A DNA stretch of 64,000 nt from the NCBI RefSeq assembly GCF_012927105.1, contig NZ_JABBFV010000011.1, positions 86,550-150,549 of the forward strand. The letters run 5' to 3'. The number at the start of each line of letters is the position of its first letter. Positions within the stretch are counted from its first letter, which is position 1. The DNA is from Sphingobium psychrophilum (GTDB lineage: Bacteria > Pseudomonadota > Alphaproteobacteria > Sphingomonadales > Sphingomonadaceae). Below are positions 16,759 to 27,508 of the stretch, piece after piece. The notes beneath the pieces were generated by a model. It searched no databases. It was not told the origin of the DNA and worked only from the letters and a program-made list of their open reading frames with translations. The position numbers and the translations under genes were made by a program.

Positions 16759-19443
16759 ATGACCGACATCGAGCGCAGCGGTCCGAGTGGCGCCAAAGGC
16801 GCTTCTGAGATCGTCCTCGTCACCGGAGCGAGCGGTTTTATCGCCGCGGCCCTGATCGCCCGGCTCGGCGAGCGCTACACGGTCGTCGGTCTCGATCGCG
16901 CCGGTCCGCCCGAGCCACCACCGCCCGCCGCCGCTATCGACATTGATGTCGGCTCGGATGAAGCGGTTCACGCTGCGCTCGAGGAGGTTCGCGCGCGATA
17001 CGGCAACCGCATTGCTTCCGTCATTCATCTCGCCGCGTATTATGACATTTCTGGCGATCCCAATCCGCTCTACGACAAGGTAACCGTCCAAGGGACACGG
17101 CGGCTGATCGACGGACTCCAGTCGTTCGATGTCGAGCAATTCGTCTTCGCCAGCACGATGCTGGTCCATAAACCGACCGCCACTCCGCAGGAGCGCATCA
17201 ACGAGGAATCGCCGATCGGTGCCTCCTGGGCGTATCCGCAGTCCAAAGTCGACACAGAGGCGCTGCTGCACGAGCGTCACGGACGGATACCCGTCGTCTA
17301 CCTGCGACCCGCAGGAGTCTATGCCGACGAGGGACGCTCAGCGTTCCTCGCACAGCAGATATCGCAGATCTACGAGCACCGCCTGATCTCGCATTTCTAT
17401 CCTGGCATGCTGTGCGCGGCGCAATCATCGGTGCACCGCGATGACCTGGCGGAAGCCGTGGTGCGCCTGGTCGATCGGCGGCACGATCTTCCGTCTGAAC
17501 TGCCCCTGCTCATCGGCGAACCCGATGCCCCCGGCTACGCCGAAATCCAGGACATCGTCGGCGAGGCGCTCCACGGCGAGGGCTGGAAGACGATCCGCAT
17601 CCCGCAGCCGCTCGCGAAGGCTGGTATCGTTCTTCAGAACGAGGCACTCGGCGACGACGATTTCATCCAGCCCTGGATGATCGACAGCAGCAACGACCAC
17701 TACATTCTCGATATCTCGCGCGCACGGTCGCTACTTGGATGGGAGCCGAAGCACAGTCTTCGCGAAACGCTTCCGACGATCGTTGCGGCGTTGAAGCGCC
17801 ACCCGCGCGCCTGGTACCGGAACAACAAGCTCAACGAAAACCTCGTCGCCTGGAACGACAAGTCCGATCCGAAGCCGGCCGAGCTGGACCATAACCCGCC
17901 TGAAGCGGCAGCCGGCGCGATGCCCGGCATGGAGCACGGAGCTAAGGACCATGGCAACATGGATCATGCCGCTGTGGGGCACGGGGCTGGGGACATGGCG
18001 ATGTCCAGCCACGGTGCACATGGCGATCACATGGCCATGATGGACCGCGACGAGCGCCGTGCGCGCTGGGCGCTCTACGCCAACATCGGCCTCGGTCTGT
18101 GGCTCGCCTCGAGCCCGCTCATCTACGACTCCATGACCGCGCAGCGCGTCGGTGAGGCGGCGCGGTTCGTAACGGTCGATCGCGGTCTGCCGTCGATCGA
18201 GTGGCGTGCAAGCGCGCTGGCCGTAAGCGATCTTGTCAGCGGGCTTGCCATCGCGCTGTTCGGTGCGCTGTCGCTTGTACCACGCACCAAGACGTGGGCT
18301 CAGTGGGCGGTCGCATTCGTTGGGATCTGGCTGCTGTTCGCGCCGTTGATCTTTTGGAGCCCGAGCGCGGCGCAGTACAACAACGATTTGCTCATCGGCT
18401 CGGCTGTGATCGCGCTGTCGGTGCTCGTGCCGATGATGCCGGGTATGAGCATGGCAGGGATGATGGACCCCAAGAACATCCCACCCGGCTGGACCTATTC
18501 GCCGTCTACCGATGCCCAGCGGCTGCCGATCGTCGTGATGGGTCTGATAGGTCTTCTTACCTCGCGCATCCTGACGGCATACCAACTGGGCCACATCGAT
18601 AGCGTCTGGGAACCCTTCTTTGTCGGCTCGTTGAGCGATCCGCGCAATGGTACCGAGGAGATCATCACGTCTAACATGTCAAAGGCGTGGCCGATTCCCG
18701 ACGGCGGTCTCGGCACCATCAGCTACGTGCTCGAGATCCTGATGGCGGTGATGGGCACCCGCGACCGCTGGCGCACGATGCCGTGGATGGTGACCTTCTT
18801 CGGCATCCTGGTCATTCCACTCGGCGTGGTCAGCATCTATTTCATCATCAGCCAGCCCATCGTCATTGGCACCTGGAGCACGCTGGCGCTGATCGCCGCC
18901 CTCGCCATGCTGATCATGATCCCTTTCGCGCTCGACGAGGTCATCGCCATGGGTCAGTTCCTTGTGTGGGCGAAATGCCGCGGCAAGCCGCTGATTCGCA
19001 CCTTCTTCCAGGGCGACGCGAGCGAGGCCGGCAGTGAGGACGCCTCCGACCTGATGTCGTCGCCTGCCGCATTTTGGGCCGATGCAAAGCGGGGGCTGAC
19101 CCTGCCGTGGACGCTGGCGGTCAGTATCGCGCTCGGCGCATTCCTCATGCTCACGCGGGTGACACTGGGCAATGAGGGCGCCATGGCGAACAGCGACCAT
19201 GTCATTGGTGCCCTGGTCATCACCGTCGCGATCATCGCCACCGCCGAAGTTGCCCGCGCCGTGCGCTTCATCAATGGCGCGCTCGGCGCCTGGCTGGTTG
19301 CTGCCCCTTTCCTGCTGACGGGGGCCGGCCACCTGGGAACGATCGTTTCGGTGATCATAGGGCTCGCCCTCGTCGGTCTCAGCCTTCCGCGCGGCAAGCG
19401 CAGCGCTGAACATTATGCGAGCTGGGACAAATATGTGATCTGA
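16759..19443 (+). CDS. NAD-dependent epimerase/membrane protein fusion with Met/His-rich linker
   Basis: An 894-residue fusion. Residues 17-350 are an extended short-chain dehydrogenase (NAD-dependent epimerase/dehydratase) with TGASGF (22-27), an AST at 131-133 and the Tyr159-x3-Lys163 pair. Residues about 385-430 are a linker rich in Met, His and Gly (MPGMEHG, GHGAGDMAM, GAHGDHMAMM), a likely metal site. Residues about 437-885 hold around twelve hydrophobic segments; the first (GLGLWLASSPLIYDS) and later LLFAPLIFW resemble SPW repeats. I know of epimerase and SPW/vitamin K epoxide reductase-like domains near copper loci in sphingomonads, but not of a tested function. An SD-like GGTGGAAGT precedes the ATG. 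Substrate, product and metal are unknown. Confidence 0.8.
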   Translation: MTDIERSGPSGAKGASEIVLVTGASGFIAAALIARLGERYTVVGLDRAGPPEPPPPAAAIDIDVGSDEAVHAALEEVRARYGNRIASVIHLAAYYDISGDPNPLYDKVTVQGTRRLIDGLQSFDVEQFVFASTMLVHKPTATPQERINEESPIGASWAYPQSKVDTEALLHERHGRIPVVYLRPAGVYADEGRSAFLAQQISQIYEHRLISHFYPGMLCAAQSSVHRDDLAEAVVRLVDRRHDLPSELPLLIGEPDAPGYAEIQDIVGEALHGEGWKTIRIPQPLAKAGIVLQNEALGDDDFIQPWMIDSSNDHYILDISRARSLLGWEPKHSLRETLPTIVAALKRHPRAWYRNNKLNENLVAWNDKSDPKPAELDHNPPEAAAGAMPGMEHGAKDHGNMDHAAVGHGAGDMAMSSHGAHGDHMAMMDRDERRARWALYANIGLGLWLASSPLIYDSMTAQRVGEAARFVTVDRGLPSIEWRASALAVSDLVSGLAIALFGALSLVPRTKTWAQWAVAFVGIWLLFAPLIFWSPSAAQYNNDLLIGSAVIALSVLVPMMPGMSMAGMMDPKNIPPGWTYSPSTDAQRLPIVVMGLIGLLTSRILTAYQLGHIDSVWEPFFVGSLSDPRNGTEEIITSNMSKAWPIPDGGLGTISYVLEILMAVMGTRDRWRTMPWMVTFFGILVIPLGVVSIYFIISQPIVIGTWSTLALIAALAMLIMIPFALDEVIAMGQFLVWAKCRGKPLIRTFFQGDASEAGSEDASDLMSSPAAFWADAKRGLTLPWTLAVSIALGAFLMLTRVTLGNEGAMANSDHVIGALVITVAIIATAEVARAVRFINGALGAWLVAAPFLLTGAGHLGTIVSVIIGLALVGLSLPRGKRSAEHYASWDKYVI

Positions 19444-19771
19444 GGGTCGCTCTGCTCGACGTGGAATTGAACAGGAAAAGATACGTCACGTCTGTTGGGA
19501 ATGCGGGACTCCGAACGGTCAACTTACGGCCGTGCGACCGGGTCGCTGAGATGTGAAATGCGGCCTGCTCGGGTGCAATAATGCTTTTCGACTGCATAAA
19601 TCGACGCGAGTGCGAGAGGTCTGCAACGACCCTGGATTGCCCATCGACGAATGTCGGTTCGTGATCGCTACGGTAATCTTGCGACCGTCTGCCACTTTTT
19701 GAGGGGTAGGCGGCGGTCGCGCGTATTATGAAGAGTGGTAGCCTTGATGAATGGGTGCGGTGAAGGACGAT
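19444..19771. other. Intergenic region before the DUF411 gene
   Basis: No convincing gene is seen in these 328 bases. Minus-strand frames overlapping them (for example within 19379-19966) run antisense through the flanking genes and have no ribosome binding site. The stretch should hold the promoter of the DUF411-cus run; no clear MerR-type dyad is visible. Confidence 0.5.
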
Positions 19772-20218
19772 ATGAAACTCAAAGTCGCATTGTCGTTGGT
19801 CCTTGCGTCGGTTTCGGTCGCCAGCGCGGCGGCGACGCCTATCGTGGTTCACCGCGATCCGGGCTGTGGCTGCTGCGCGCAGTGGGCGGCGCAGGTGCGT
19901 AAGCAGTTCGGGCGCCAAGTAACCATCATCGACGATCGCCAGCGCTCCAGCTTCCAGCGGACCCAAGGCGTTCCTTCGGGCCTGTCATCCTGCCATACAG
20001 CGATTGTAGACGGCATGGCATTCGAGGGTCATGTCCCGATTACCGACATGAAGCGCGTCCTTGCCCAGAAGCCGCGCGGCGTGCGTGGACTTGCGGTTGC
20101 CGGGATGCCGATGGGCTCGCCGGGGATGGAAGTCCCGGGGCAACACGTGGACCCCTATAATGTCGTCGCCTTCGGTCCAGGTGGACAGCATGTCTTTGCG
20201 CGTCATGGCGGACGATGA
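19772..20218 (+). CDS. DUF411 periplasmic metal-binding protein
   Basis: A 148-residue exported protein with a signal peptide to about residue 21. The mature domain carries the DUF411 hallmarks: HRDPGCGCCAQW near the N-terminus, a SSCHTA segment and VEGHVP-like (FEGHVPITDMKRVL) motif, and a C-terminal GMPMGSPGME. The family is associated with copper and other metal resistance loci. AAGGA lies a few bases before the ATG at 19772, which is preferred to the GTG-like start seven codons upstream. It begins a run of small exported proteins leading into cusCBA. Confidence 0.85.
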   Translation: MKLKVALSLVLASVSVASAAATPIVVHRDPGCGCCAQWAAQVRKQFGRQVTIIDDRQRSSFQRTQGVPSGLSSCHTAIVDGMAFEGHVPITDMKRVLAQKPRGVRGLAVAGMPMGSPGMEVPGQHVDPYNVVAFGPGGQHVFARHGGR

Positions 20219-20261
20219 TGTCGTTGTTCTACGATAAGGACGGGTGTAAGAAGTAACGGCT

Positions 20262-20621
20262 GTGAAACGGGTACTGCATCTCTTCCTCCTGCTGGGAGCC
20301 TTGGTTGGCCTCATGGGCCAAGCGGCGGCCTATGCCTCTAACCCGGCCCCGGTTTCCGCGCCGATGGCGATTTCGGGAATGAGCGCAGATTGCATGAATG
20401 CGATGGCTCAGAAACAACAGCCCTCGGGCAAGCCCTGCAAGGGGCTGACGCTCGACTGCGTCGCATCAATGGGCTGTGTCGTTCCGATGGTTCTGCGCGA
20501 CGCGCCGCGCGTCCCGGCATCGCCGGTGGCTCACGGAGCTATGGCATTCTGGACCACGACGTCGACCCTGCATGGCAGTGATCTGACCCCCGAGCCTGAA
20601 CCACCGACTATCCTTGGCTGA
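20262..20621 (+). CDS. Cys/Met-containing exported protein
   Basis: A 119-residue protein starting with GTG at 20262, with a signal peptide to about residue 24. The mature part has MSADCMNAMAQ, then KPCKGLTLDCVASMGC, a four-Cys arrangement that could form disulfides or bind copper. I know this kind of protein from copper clusters of sphingomonads but cannot name a family. It lies 43 bases after the DUF411 gene and about 100 before the next small exported protein. Confidence 0.6.
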   Translation: MKRVLHLFLLLGALVGLMGQAAAYASNPAPVSAPMAISGMSADCMNAMAQKQQPSGKPCKGLTLDCVASMGCVVPMVLRDAPRVPASPVAHGAMAFWTTTSTLHGSDLTPEPEPPTILG

Positions 20622-20724
20622 TCGACCACAGCCGTCAGGCTGACAGGATCGGTGCGCCTATCGCGCACTCAAACATCCTGTCCGATCTGCGGCTACCACG
20701 ATGATTTGCCAAAGGATTACAGTC

Positions 20725-21006
20725 ATGAAAAACCGTGTTTTCTACGCCCTGCTGGGCGTAGCCCTTGCCGCGCCTGCCGCCGCATTCGCCGGCCAGCCCG
20801 ACCACAGCCAACAATCCGGTCATTATGAGTGGAAGTCGGTTCCCCAATATGGCCCGCGCGCCACGGGACCGGCTCAGCGGCGCGTCTGGGTGCCTGATAC
20901 CGCGAAGATGGCCAACTGCGACTGCGACATGATGAAGATGAGCTCCGCGGATTGTATGAAGGAGATGCATGGCATGATGTCTCCGTCCGGCGCCTCGGCT
21001 GGCTAG
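20725..21006 (+). CDS. Small Met/Cys-rich exported protein
   Basis: A 93-residue protein with signal peptide (AAAFAG, about residue 22). The mature N-part has a YEWKSVPQYGPR segment and an RRVWVP strand; the C-part is rich in Cys and Met (NCDCDMMKMSSADCMKEMHGMM), a clear candidate for soft-metal binding. AAAGGA precedes the ATG at 20725, nine residues into the longest frame. It is the last small protein before cusC, 128 bases upstream. Confidence 0.65.
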   Translation: MKNRVFYALLGVALAAPAAAFAGQPDHSQQSGHYEWKSVPQYGPRATGPAQRRVWVPDTAKMANCDCDMMKMSSADCMKEMHGMMSPSGASAG

Positions 21007-21134
21007 CAGCAGGTTCTGGCCGCTTCAGGTCGCATAGACGGCTAGGCCAGCAGTGGCGGCGGGATACCCCTTCCTGCCGCCACTGACATGCCTGGTGTGC
21101 CACGCTTGCCTGAACCTCCGATCAGGAGATCTCC

Positions 21135-22364
21135 ATGCGATTATTTTTGTGTATGCCGCTGTTAGCGGCAATCCCCGGCATTGCCTTCGCCGAGCCGCTC
21201 ACCTTCGACGCGGCCCTCCAGCGCGCCCGGCAGGAAGCGCCGTCGCTCAAGGCGAAGGCGCTCGGTGCCAACGCCGCCCGTTCCGTGCGCGGCGCGGCCG
21301 GCGCCCTGCCTGATCCGACGCTTGCAGTTGGGATCGACAGTTTCCCGGTATCGGGACCGCTCGCGTTCGAGCCGCAGCGCGACAATTTCAGCATGGCGCG
21401 GGTCGGCGTGTCCCAGGACATTCCCAATCTCGCCAAGCGCCATGCGCAACAGGCGCGCGCCGACAGCGACATAAAGGCGGCCGAGGCTGATACCGCAGTC
21501 CAGGCGCGCACGGTCGAGGTTGGCACCGCGCTAGCCTGGATCAACTTGGCCTATGCCGAGCGCAGGCTCGCCGTGCTCGACGATATTCTGTCCGGTCTCG
21601 AGCGTGTGGTGGGAACGACGCCAGGTGCGGTCGCATCGGGAGGCGCGCGCCCGGCGCAGACCCTTGCAGGGCGCCAAGCCGTCGCCGCGATGCAGGATCG
21701 CCGCAGTGAACTGGTCTCGAACGTGGCGCGGGCACGCGCGACGCTAACCCGGTGGACCGGAGACCCCGCGCCGGAGATCGCCGGACCGATCCCCGATTTT
21801 GCGGTCGACGCAGCGGGTCTGCGCGCAGGACTCGACCGCCACCCCACCATCCAGATGATCGATGCCCAGGCCGGGCAGGCGGATGCCGATGTGCGCGTAG
21901 CCGATGCCGGCCGGCGTTCCGATTTTGGTGTCAACCTGGCCTACCAGCGCCGCGATCCCCGGTTCGGCGACTATGTCTCGGCCGGTGTGACGGTCAGCCT
22001 GCCGTTCTTCACGCGCAGTCGCCAGAATGCCGGGATCGCGGCAGCCCAGGCAAATGCCGGACGAGTGATGGCTGAACGCGAGGCCTCGCGGCGCGCGCTC
22101 GCCGCCGACCTTGATGCGGATATCGCCGACCATGTCATGCACCATGAGCAATGGATGCGTGCGCAGAGCACACTGCAACCGCTCGCTGAGCAGCGCGTGA
22201 AATTGGAAACCGCCAGTTATGCGGCTGGTCGTGCCAGTCTCGTCGATATCGCCGACGCCTATGCCGCGCTGGCCGATGCCACCATCACGACTCTTGATCG
22301 TGAAGCCCTGGTCACCGCGGACGGTGCGCGGCTGACACTCACCTACCGGAGCGGAAATCGATGA
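21135..22364 (+). CDS. cusC: Outer-membrane channel of a copper/silver RND pump (CusC/TolC-like)
   Basis: A 409-residue TolC-family outer-membrane factor with a signal peptide to about residue 19 and two repeated alpha-helical hairpins with Ala/Arg-rich heptads typical of the channel's periplasmic barrel (for example ARADSDIKAAEAD, and QANAGRVMAEREASRR). It would form the exit duct of a tripartite export complex with the CusB and CusA proteins that follow. Its stop overlaps the cusB start (ATGA). The length matches the short CzcC/CusC forms. The CusC assignment rests on the neighbours rather than on a diagnostic motif. Confidence 0.87.
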   Translation: MRLFLCMPLLAAIPGIAFAEPLTFDAALQRARQEAPSLKAKALGANAARSVRGAAGALPDPTLAVGIDSFPVSGPLAFEPQRDNFSMARVGVSQDIPNLAKRHAQQARADSDIKAAEADTAVQARTVEVGTALAWINLAYAERRLAVLDDILSGLERVVGTTPGAVASGGARPAQTLAGRQAVAAMQDRRSELVSNVARARATLTRWTGDPAPEIAGPIPDFAVDAAGLRAGLDRHPTIQMIDAQAGQADADVRVADAGRRSDFGVNLAYQRRDPRFGDYVSAGVTVSLPFFTRSRQNAGIAAAQANAGRVMAEREASRRALAADLDADIADHVMHHEQWMRAQSTLQPLAEQRVKLETASYAAGRASLVDIADAYAALADATITTLDREALVTADGARLTLTYRSGNR

Positions 22365-23848
22365 GCCAGGTTATGATAGCCCGCGGGTGGCTCTTTGGCG
22401 CAGCTGCTGCTCTTGCGCTTGCTGCCGGCGGTCTCGGGTTCGCTCTAGCGGGCTTCCAGGGCACAAAAGATGGTGGGGCCGTAAAGCCGGCAGCGCGCAA
22501 GATTCTTTATTGGTACGATCCGATGATACCGGCCGAGCACCATGAGGGTCCGGGTCTCTCATCCATGGGTATGCAGACGATCCCTCGTTATGCGGACGAG
22601 GGCGGAGCAAGCGCGCAGGTGCCGGGCATTTCGGTCGACGCTTCCGCCTCGCAGGCGCTCGGTCTGCGGATCGCCACGGTGCAACGCGGCGAGCTGGCTA
22701 GCAGCCTCACCGCGACCGGTACAATCGACTTCAACCAGCGCGATGTCGCGATCGTCCAGGCACGTGCCGGGGGCTTCGTGCAGCGAGTCTATGGTCGCGC
22801 GCCGGGTGACGTGGTCGGCGCGGGGGCGCCGCTCGCCGATATCCTGGTGCCGGAGTGGGGCGGGGCGCAGGCCGAGTTTCTCGCGGTGCGCCGCACCGGC
22901 AACGCAGCACTGACCCAGGCGGCCCGCCAGCGACTCATGCTGCTTGGCATGCCGTCTGGCACCATCGCGTCGGTCGAGCGCGGCGGCCGTCCGCACAATG
23001 TCATCACGATCTCCACGCCGATCGGCGGCGTTGTCAAAACATTGGACGTGCGAGCCGGCATGACACTGACGGCAGGACAGACGCTCGCAGAGGTGAATGG
23101 TCTCGGCACTGTCTGGCTCAATGCCGCCGTGCCCGAGGCGATCGCCGGACCGCTCAAACCCGGGCAAACCGTGCGGGCGACGCTCGCGGCATTTCCCGGC
23201 GAGATCTTGTCGGGCCGCGTTTCAGCGATCCTGCCGCAGACGCAAGCCGACAGCCGGACGCTGACCGTGCGGATCGAGTTGCCCAACCGCAGCGGACGCC
23301 TGCGTCCCGGCATGTTCGCAACCGTGTCGTTTGGCGGAGCCACGCAACCGGCGCTGCTGGTGCCCTCCGAAGCGCTGATCCGTACCGGCAAGCGGACATT
23401 GGTGATGCTCGCGCTCGACAAGGGCCGCTATCGGCCGGCCGAGGTCCAGACCGGGCGGGAATCCGGGGGCCAGACTGAGATCCTGGCGGGCCTGGGCGAG
23501 GGTGAGAAGATCGTCGCGTCGGGCCAGTTCCTGATAGACTCCGAGGCGAGCCTGTCCGGAGTCCAGGCGCGGCCGATCGGGGGTGGCGCGCCTATAGCCG
23601 CCAAACCCGCTGCTACTGGCAGACTCTACGAGACCGTTGGAAAGATCGAGCAGATCACCGCCAATTCGGTGACGCTCAGCCATGAGCCGGTGCCTGCGAT
23701 CGGTTGGCCGGCGATGACGATGACCTTCCAGCTACCCGATCCTAAGATCGCGCGCGGCCTCAAGACCGGCGATCGGGTCCGTTTTGGATTCGATCAACCT
23801 TCCGCCGGAGCCACTGTGCGGCGCATGGCGAAGGTCGCGGGCCAGTGA
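22361..23848 (+). CDS. cusB: CusB-type periplasmic adaptor with a CusF-like C-terminal domain
   Basis: A 495-residue membrane fusion protein. After an N-terminal anchor (about residues 10-28) comes the CusB heavy-metal motif YWYDPMIP with a following SSMGM, which in E. coli CusB includes metal-binding Met residues. The middle part is the usual barrel-sandwich (lipoyl), alpha-hairpin and beta-barrel. The last 75 residues add a CusF-like fold: [30 protein letters not shown], with the Trp-x3-Met-x-Met metal site. A fused CusF domain is unusual compared with E. coli, where CusF is a separate protein. The ATGA overlap with cusC and the GTGA overlap with cusA indicate coupled translation. Confidence 0.9.
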   Translation: MSQVMIARGWLFGAAAALALAAGGLGFALAGFQGTKDGGAVKPAARKILYWYDPMIPAEHHEGPGLSSMGMQTIPRYADEGGASAQVPGISVDASASQALGLRIATVQRGELASSLTATGTIDFNQRDVAIVQARAGGFVQRVYGRAPGDVVGAGAPLADILVPEWGGAQAEFLAVRRTGNAALTQAARQRLMLLGMPSGTIASVERGGRPHNVITISTPIGGVVKTLDVRAGMTLTAGQTLAEVNGLGTVWLNAAVPEAIAGPLKPGQTVRATLAAFPGEILSGRVSAILPQTQADSRTLTVRIELPNRSGRLRPGMFATVSFGGATQPALLVPSEALIRTGKRTLVMLALDKGRYRPAEVQTGRESGGQTEILAGLGEGEKIVASGQFLIDSEASLSGVQARPIGGGAPIAAKPAATGRLYETVGKIEQITANSVTLSHEPVPAIGWPAMTMTFQLPDPKIARGLKTGDRVRFGFDQPSAGATVRRMAKVAGQ

Positions 23849-26800
23849 TCGCCCATCTCATCCGCTGGTCGGTCCGTAACCGGTTCTTCGTCCTGATCGG
23901 CATGCTTGCGCTGGTCGGGGCGGGGCTGTGGGCGGTGCGTTCGACCCCGATCGATGCGCTGCCCGATCTCTCCGATACCCAAGTCATCATCCGCACCAGC
24001 TATCCGGGACAGGCGCCGCAGATCGTCGAGAACCAGGTCACCTATCCGCTGACCACCACCATGCTGTCGGTTCCCGGCGCGAAGACGGTGCGCGGCTATT
24101 CCTTCTTCGGCGATAGCTTCGTCTATGTGATCTTCGAAGACGGCACCGACCTTTATTGGGCGCGCAGCCGGGTGCTCGAATATCTCAATCAGGTGCAGGG
24201 ACGGCTGCCGGCAAGCGCCCGCAGCGCGCTCGGACCGGACGCCACCGGGGTTGGCTGGGTCTATGAATATGCGCTGGTCGACCGCACCGGCCGCCACGAC
24301 CTGTCGCAGCTCCGTGGGATTCAGGACTGGTTCCTGCGCTACGAGCTGAAGACCGTGACCGGCGTCGCTGAGGTGGCCAGCATGGGCGGCATGGTCAAGC
24401 AGTATCAGGTGCTGCTCGATCCGGTGAAGCTGGCCGCTTATGGGATCACCCATCAGCAAGCGGTCCAGGCGATCAGCCAAGCCAATCAGGAAGCGGGCGG
24501 CTCGGTGCTGGAGATGGCCGAAGCCGAATATATGGTTCGCGCCTCGGGCTATCTGAAGACGCTCGACGATTTCCGGGCGATTCCGCTCAGGACCGGCGCC
24601 GGTGGCGTGCCCGTGCGGTTGGGCGATGTCGCCACCATCCAGATCGGCCCGGAGATGCGACGCGGCATCGCCGAGCTGAACGGCGAAGGCGAGGTCGCCG
24701 GTGGCGTGGTGATCCTGCGTTCGGGCAAGAACGCGCGCGAAACGATCGCCGGAGTCAAGGACAAGCTCACCGAACTGAAAAAGAGCCTGCCACCCGGCGT
24801 CGAGGTGGTGACGGTCTACGATCGTTCGCAGCTCATTGATCGCGCAGTCGAGAATCTCACCCACAAGCTGGTCGAAGAGTTCATCGTCGTCGCCATCGTC
24901 TGCGGCCTGTTCCTCTGGCACGTCCGTTCAGCGCTGGTCGCGATCCTCACTCTTCCGCTGGGGGTGCTGGCGGCGTTCGTCGTGATGCGCTTCCAGGGGG
25001 TGAATGCCAACATCATGTCCTTGGGCGGCATCGCCATCGCGATCGGCGCGATGGTCGATGCGGCCGTCGTCATGATCGAGAATGCCCACAAGAAGATCGA
25101 GCACTGGGAACAGGATCATCCGGGCAAGCATCTCGAGGGCGAGATGCGCTGGATTGTCATCACCGAAGCCGCCGCAGAGGTTGGCCCCGCCCTGTTCTTC
25201 AGCCTGCTGATCATCACGCTCTCCTTCATTCCGGTGTTTACACTCGAAGGACAGGAAGGGCGGCTGTTCGCGCCGCTCGCTTTCACCAAGACCTACGCGA
25301 TGGCGTCGGCGGCGATCCTATCGGTGACCTTGGTGCCGATCCTGATGGGTCTGCTGATCCGCGGGAAGATCCCGCCCGAGCAATCCAACCCGGTCAACCG
25401 CTGGCTCACCAACATCTACCGGCCCGCGATCGACTGGACGATGCGGCGACCCAAGACCGTGCTATTGATCGCGGCGCTGGTCTTTGCGACCACGGCCTGG
25501 CCACTCACACACCTCGGCGGTGAGTTCATGCCCAATATGGACGAAGGCGACCTGCTTTACATGCCCTCGGCGCTGCCCGGGTTGTCGGCGGCGAAAGCCT
25601 CGCAACTGCTCCAGCAGACCGACCGGCTGATCAAGACCGTGCCCGAGGTTGAGAGCGTATTCGGCAAGGCCGGCCGTGCCGAGACCGCGACCGATCCGGC
25701 GCCACTCGAAATGTTCGAGACGACCATCCAGTTCAAGCCGCGCGATCAATGGCGGCCGGGCATGACGCCCGACAAGCTCGTTGAAGAACTGGACCGCACG
25801 GTGAAGCTCCCCGGCCTCGCCAATGTCTGGGTGCCGCCGATCCGCAACCGCATCGATATGCTGGCGACCGGCATCAAGAGCCCGATCGGGGTCAAGGTGT
25901 CGGGGTCCGATCTCGTCCAGCTCGACCGGATCGCCCATGATGTCGAGACGGTGGCGAAGACCGTGCCCGGCGTCAGTTCGGCGCTGGCCGAGCGGCTGAC
26001 CGGTGGGCGCTATGTCGATGTCGACATCGATCGGGCTTCCGCCGCCAGGTTCGGGCTCAACATCACCGATGTGCAGGCGATCGTTTCGGGTGCGATCGGG
26101 GGCGAGACGATTGGCGAAACGGTCGAAGGCCTAGCCCGCTACCCGATCAGCGTGCGCTACCCGCGCGAGGTGCGCGACAGCCTGGAAGGCCTCCGCACGC
26201 TCCCGGTCCTGACGCCATCGGGGCAGCAGATCACGCTCGGCACGGTCGCGAACATATCGATCGCTGAAGGGCCGCCGATGCTCAAGACCGAAAATGCGCG
26301 CCCCTCCACCTGGGTCTATGTCGATGTTCGCGGGCGCGATCTCGCCTCCGTCGTCGGCGATCTCCAGCGCGCGGTGGCGAAGCAGGTCAAGCTCTCGCCG
26401 GGCGTCAGCATCGCCTATTCCGGCCAGTTCGAATATCTCGAGCGTGCGGTCGACAAGCTGAAGCTGGTTGTGCCCGCGACCCTGCTGATCATCTTTGTGC
26501 TGCTCTACATGATCTTCGGCCGGTTCGATGAAGCCGCGCTGATCATGGGCACGCTGCCGTTTGCGCTCACAGGTGGCATCTGGATTCTCTATTTGCTAGG
26601 TTTCAACCAATCGGTCGCGACCGGCGTCGGGTTTATCGCGCTCGCCGGCGTTTCGGCCGAGTTCGGCGTGGTGATGCTGATCTACCTCAAGAACGCACTG
26701 GAAGAACGCGGCGCCGGTCCCGATGCTACTCAGGTCGAGGCTGCGGTGCGCGAAGGTGCGCTGCTCCGCGTCCGGCCTAAGGCGATGACGGTCGCGGTTA

Positions 26801-26988
26801 TCCTCGCCGGCCTGCTGCCGATCCTATTGGGATCTGGCGCGGGCTCGGAAGTGATGAGCCGGATCGCCGCGCCGATGATCGGCGGCATGCTCACCGCGCC
26901 GCTCCTGTCCATGTTCGTACTTCCTGCGGCCTATCTTCTGCTCCGGCGGCCGAAGAGCAAGCCCACACCTCAACCTCTTATTTCATGA
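23845..26988 (+). CDS. cusA: CusA-type RND metal/proton antiporter
   Basis: A 1047-residue inner-membrane pump of the heavy-metal efflux (HME) RND family. The TM4 signature [18 protein letters not shown] around residue 400 is that of the Cu(I)/Ag(I) HME4 group, not the LDFGLIVDGAV of zinc/cobalt/cadmium pumps, so copper or silver is the expected substrate. Two large periplasmic loops and twelve predicted membrane segments fit the family. It starts with GTG overlapping the cusB stop (GTGA). The C-terminal tail ([13 protein letters not shown]) recurs as a decayed copy near 38500. A cusF gene follows after 11 bases. By analogy with E. coli, it should export monovalent copper from the periplasm and cytoplasm. 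Confidence 0.95.
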   Translation: MIAHLIRWSVRNRFFVLIGMLALVGAGLWAVRSTPIDALPDLSDTQVIIRTSYPGQAPQIVENQVTYPLTTTMLSVPGAKTVRGYSFFGDSFVYVIFEDGTDLYWARSRVLEYLNQVQGRLPASARSALGPDATGVGWVYEYALVDRTGRHDLSQLRGIQDWFLRYELKTVTGVAEVASMGGMVKQYQVLLDPVKLAAYGITHQQAVQAISQANQEAGGSVLEMAEAEYMVRASGYLKTLDDFRAIPLRTGAGGVPVRLGDVATIQIGPEMRRGIAELNGEGEVAGGVVILRSGKNARETIAGVKDKLTELKKSLPPGVEVVTVYDRSQLIDRAVENLTHKLVEEFIVVAIVCGLFLWHVRSALVAILTLPLGVLAAFVVMRFQGVNANIMSLGGIAIAIGAMVDAAVVMIENAHKKIEHWEQDHPGKHLEGEMRWIVITEAAAEVGPALFFSLLIITLSFIPVFTLEGQEGRLFAPLAFTKTYAMASAAILSVTLVPILMGLLIRGKIPPEQSNPVNRWLTNIYRPAIDWTMRRPKTVLLIAALVFATTAWPLTHLGGEFMPNMDEGDLLYMPSALPGLSAAKASQLLQQTDRLIKTVPEVESVFGKAGRAETATDPAPLEMFETTIQFKPRDQWRPGMTPDKLVEELDRTVKLPGLANVWVPPIRNRIDMLATGIKSPIGVKVSGSDLVQLDRIAHDVETVAKTVPGVSSALAERLTGGRYVDVDIDRASAARFGLNITDVQAIVSGAIGGETIGETVEGLARYPISVRYPREVRDSLEGLRTLPVLTPSGQQITLGTVANISIAEGPPMLKTENARPSTWVYVDVRGRDLASVVGDLQRAVAKQVKLSPGVSIAYSGQFEYLERAVDKLKLVVPATLLIIFVLLYMIFGRFDEAALIMGTLPFALTGGIWILYLLGFNQSVATGVGFIALAGVSAEFGVVMLIYLKNALEERGAGPDATQVEAAVREGALLRVRPKAMTVAVILAGLLPILLGSGAGSEVMSRIAAPMIGGMLTAPLLSMFVLPAAYLLLRRPKSKPTPQPLIS

Positions 26989-26999
26989 AGGAGAAGACC

Positions 27000-27392
27000 A
27001 TGAAGCATGCACGACTGACTATTGCCCTCGGCCTCGCCGCCTTGACCGCTGCGTGCGGTAAGAAAGCGGAAACGCCGGTTGCGGCCGAGACCAACCAGGC
27101 GGCGCCCGCCGCCGCCATGAGCGGTGACATGGGCAATATGGCGATGGCACCAGCTGCCACTGCGCCGATCATGGCCAAGGGTCATGGCACGGTCACCGCG
27201 ATCGACAAGACCGCTGGCACGATCACGCTCGACCATGGCCCGATCCCGGAAGCCAACTGGCCGGCAATGACCATGGCGTTCAAGGCCGCGCCTGCGATAT
27301 CCGACGCGGCGAAGGTGGGCGACAAGGTCGATTTTGATGTCACGCTTGTGGGCAGCGCCGGTGAGGTAACAGCGATCCAAAAGAAGCCTTAA
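27000..27392 (+). CDS. cusF: CusF-like periplasmic copper/silver chaperone, lipoprotein form
   Basis: A 130-residue protein with lipobox-like LTAAC near residue 20 and a linker rich in Ala and Met (MSGDMGNMAM). The C-terminal domain is CusF: GHGTVTAIDKTAGTITLDHGPIPEANWPAMTMAF. The site residues His, Trp and the two Met (HGP, W, MTM) are present, as in the Cu(I)/Ag(I)-binding site of E. coli CusF. GAAGGAGA lies before the ATG at 27000. It follows cusA by 11 bases and would hand metal to the CusCBA pump. It is one of three CusF-like domains in the window. Confidence 0.9.
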   Translation: MKHARLTIALGLAALTAACGKKAETPVAAETNQAAPAAAMSGDMGNMAMAPAATAPIMAKGHGTVTAIDKTAGTITLDHGPIPEANWPAMTMAFKAAPAISDAAKVGDKVDFDVTLVGSAGEVTAIQKKP

Positions 27393-27508
27393 GCAGGGGA
27401 TTTTATAAGGCCCATTAAAGGCTAATTAACCTCGTTCCTTCACGCTTCAGTGATGAAAAAAGAACGAGCTGGGCGCGAAACGCAGATCAAGATTGGAAGA
27501 ACCGAGCG

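Noticed and set aside
27424..27475. Inverted repeat CTCGTTC/GAACGAG after cusF
   Set aside because: Arms are short and separated by about 27 bases; no T-run follows, so a terminator cannot be claimed.
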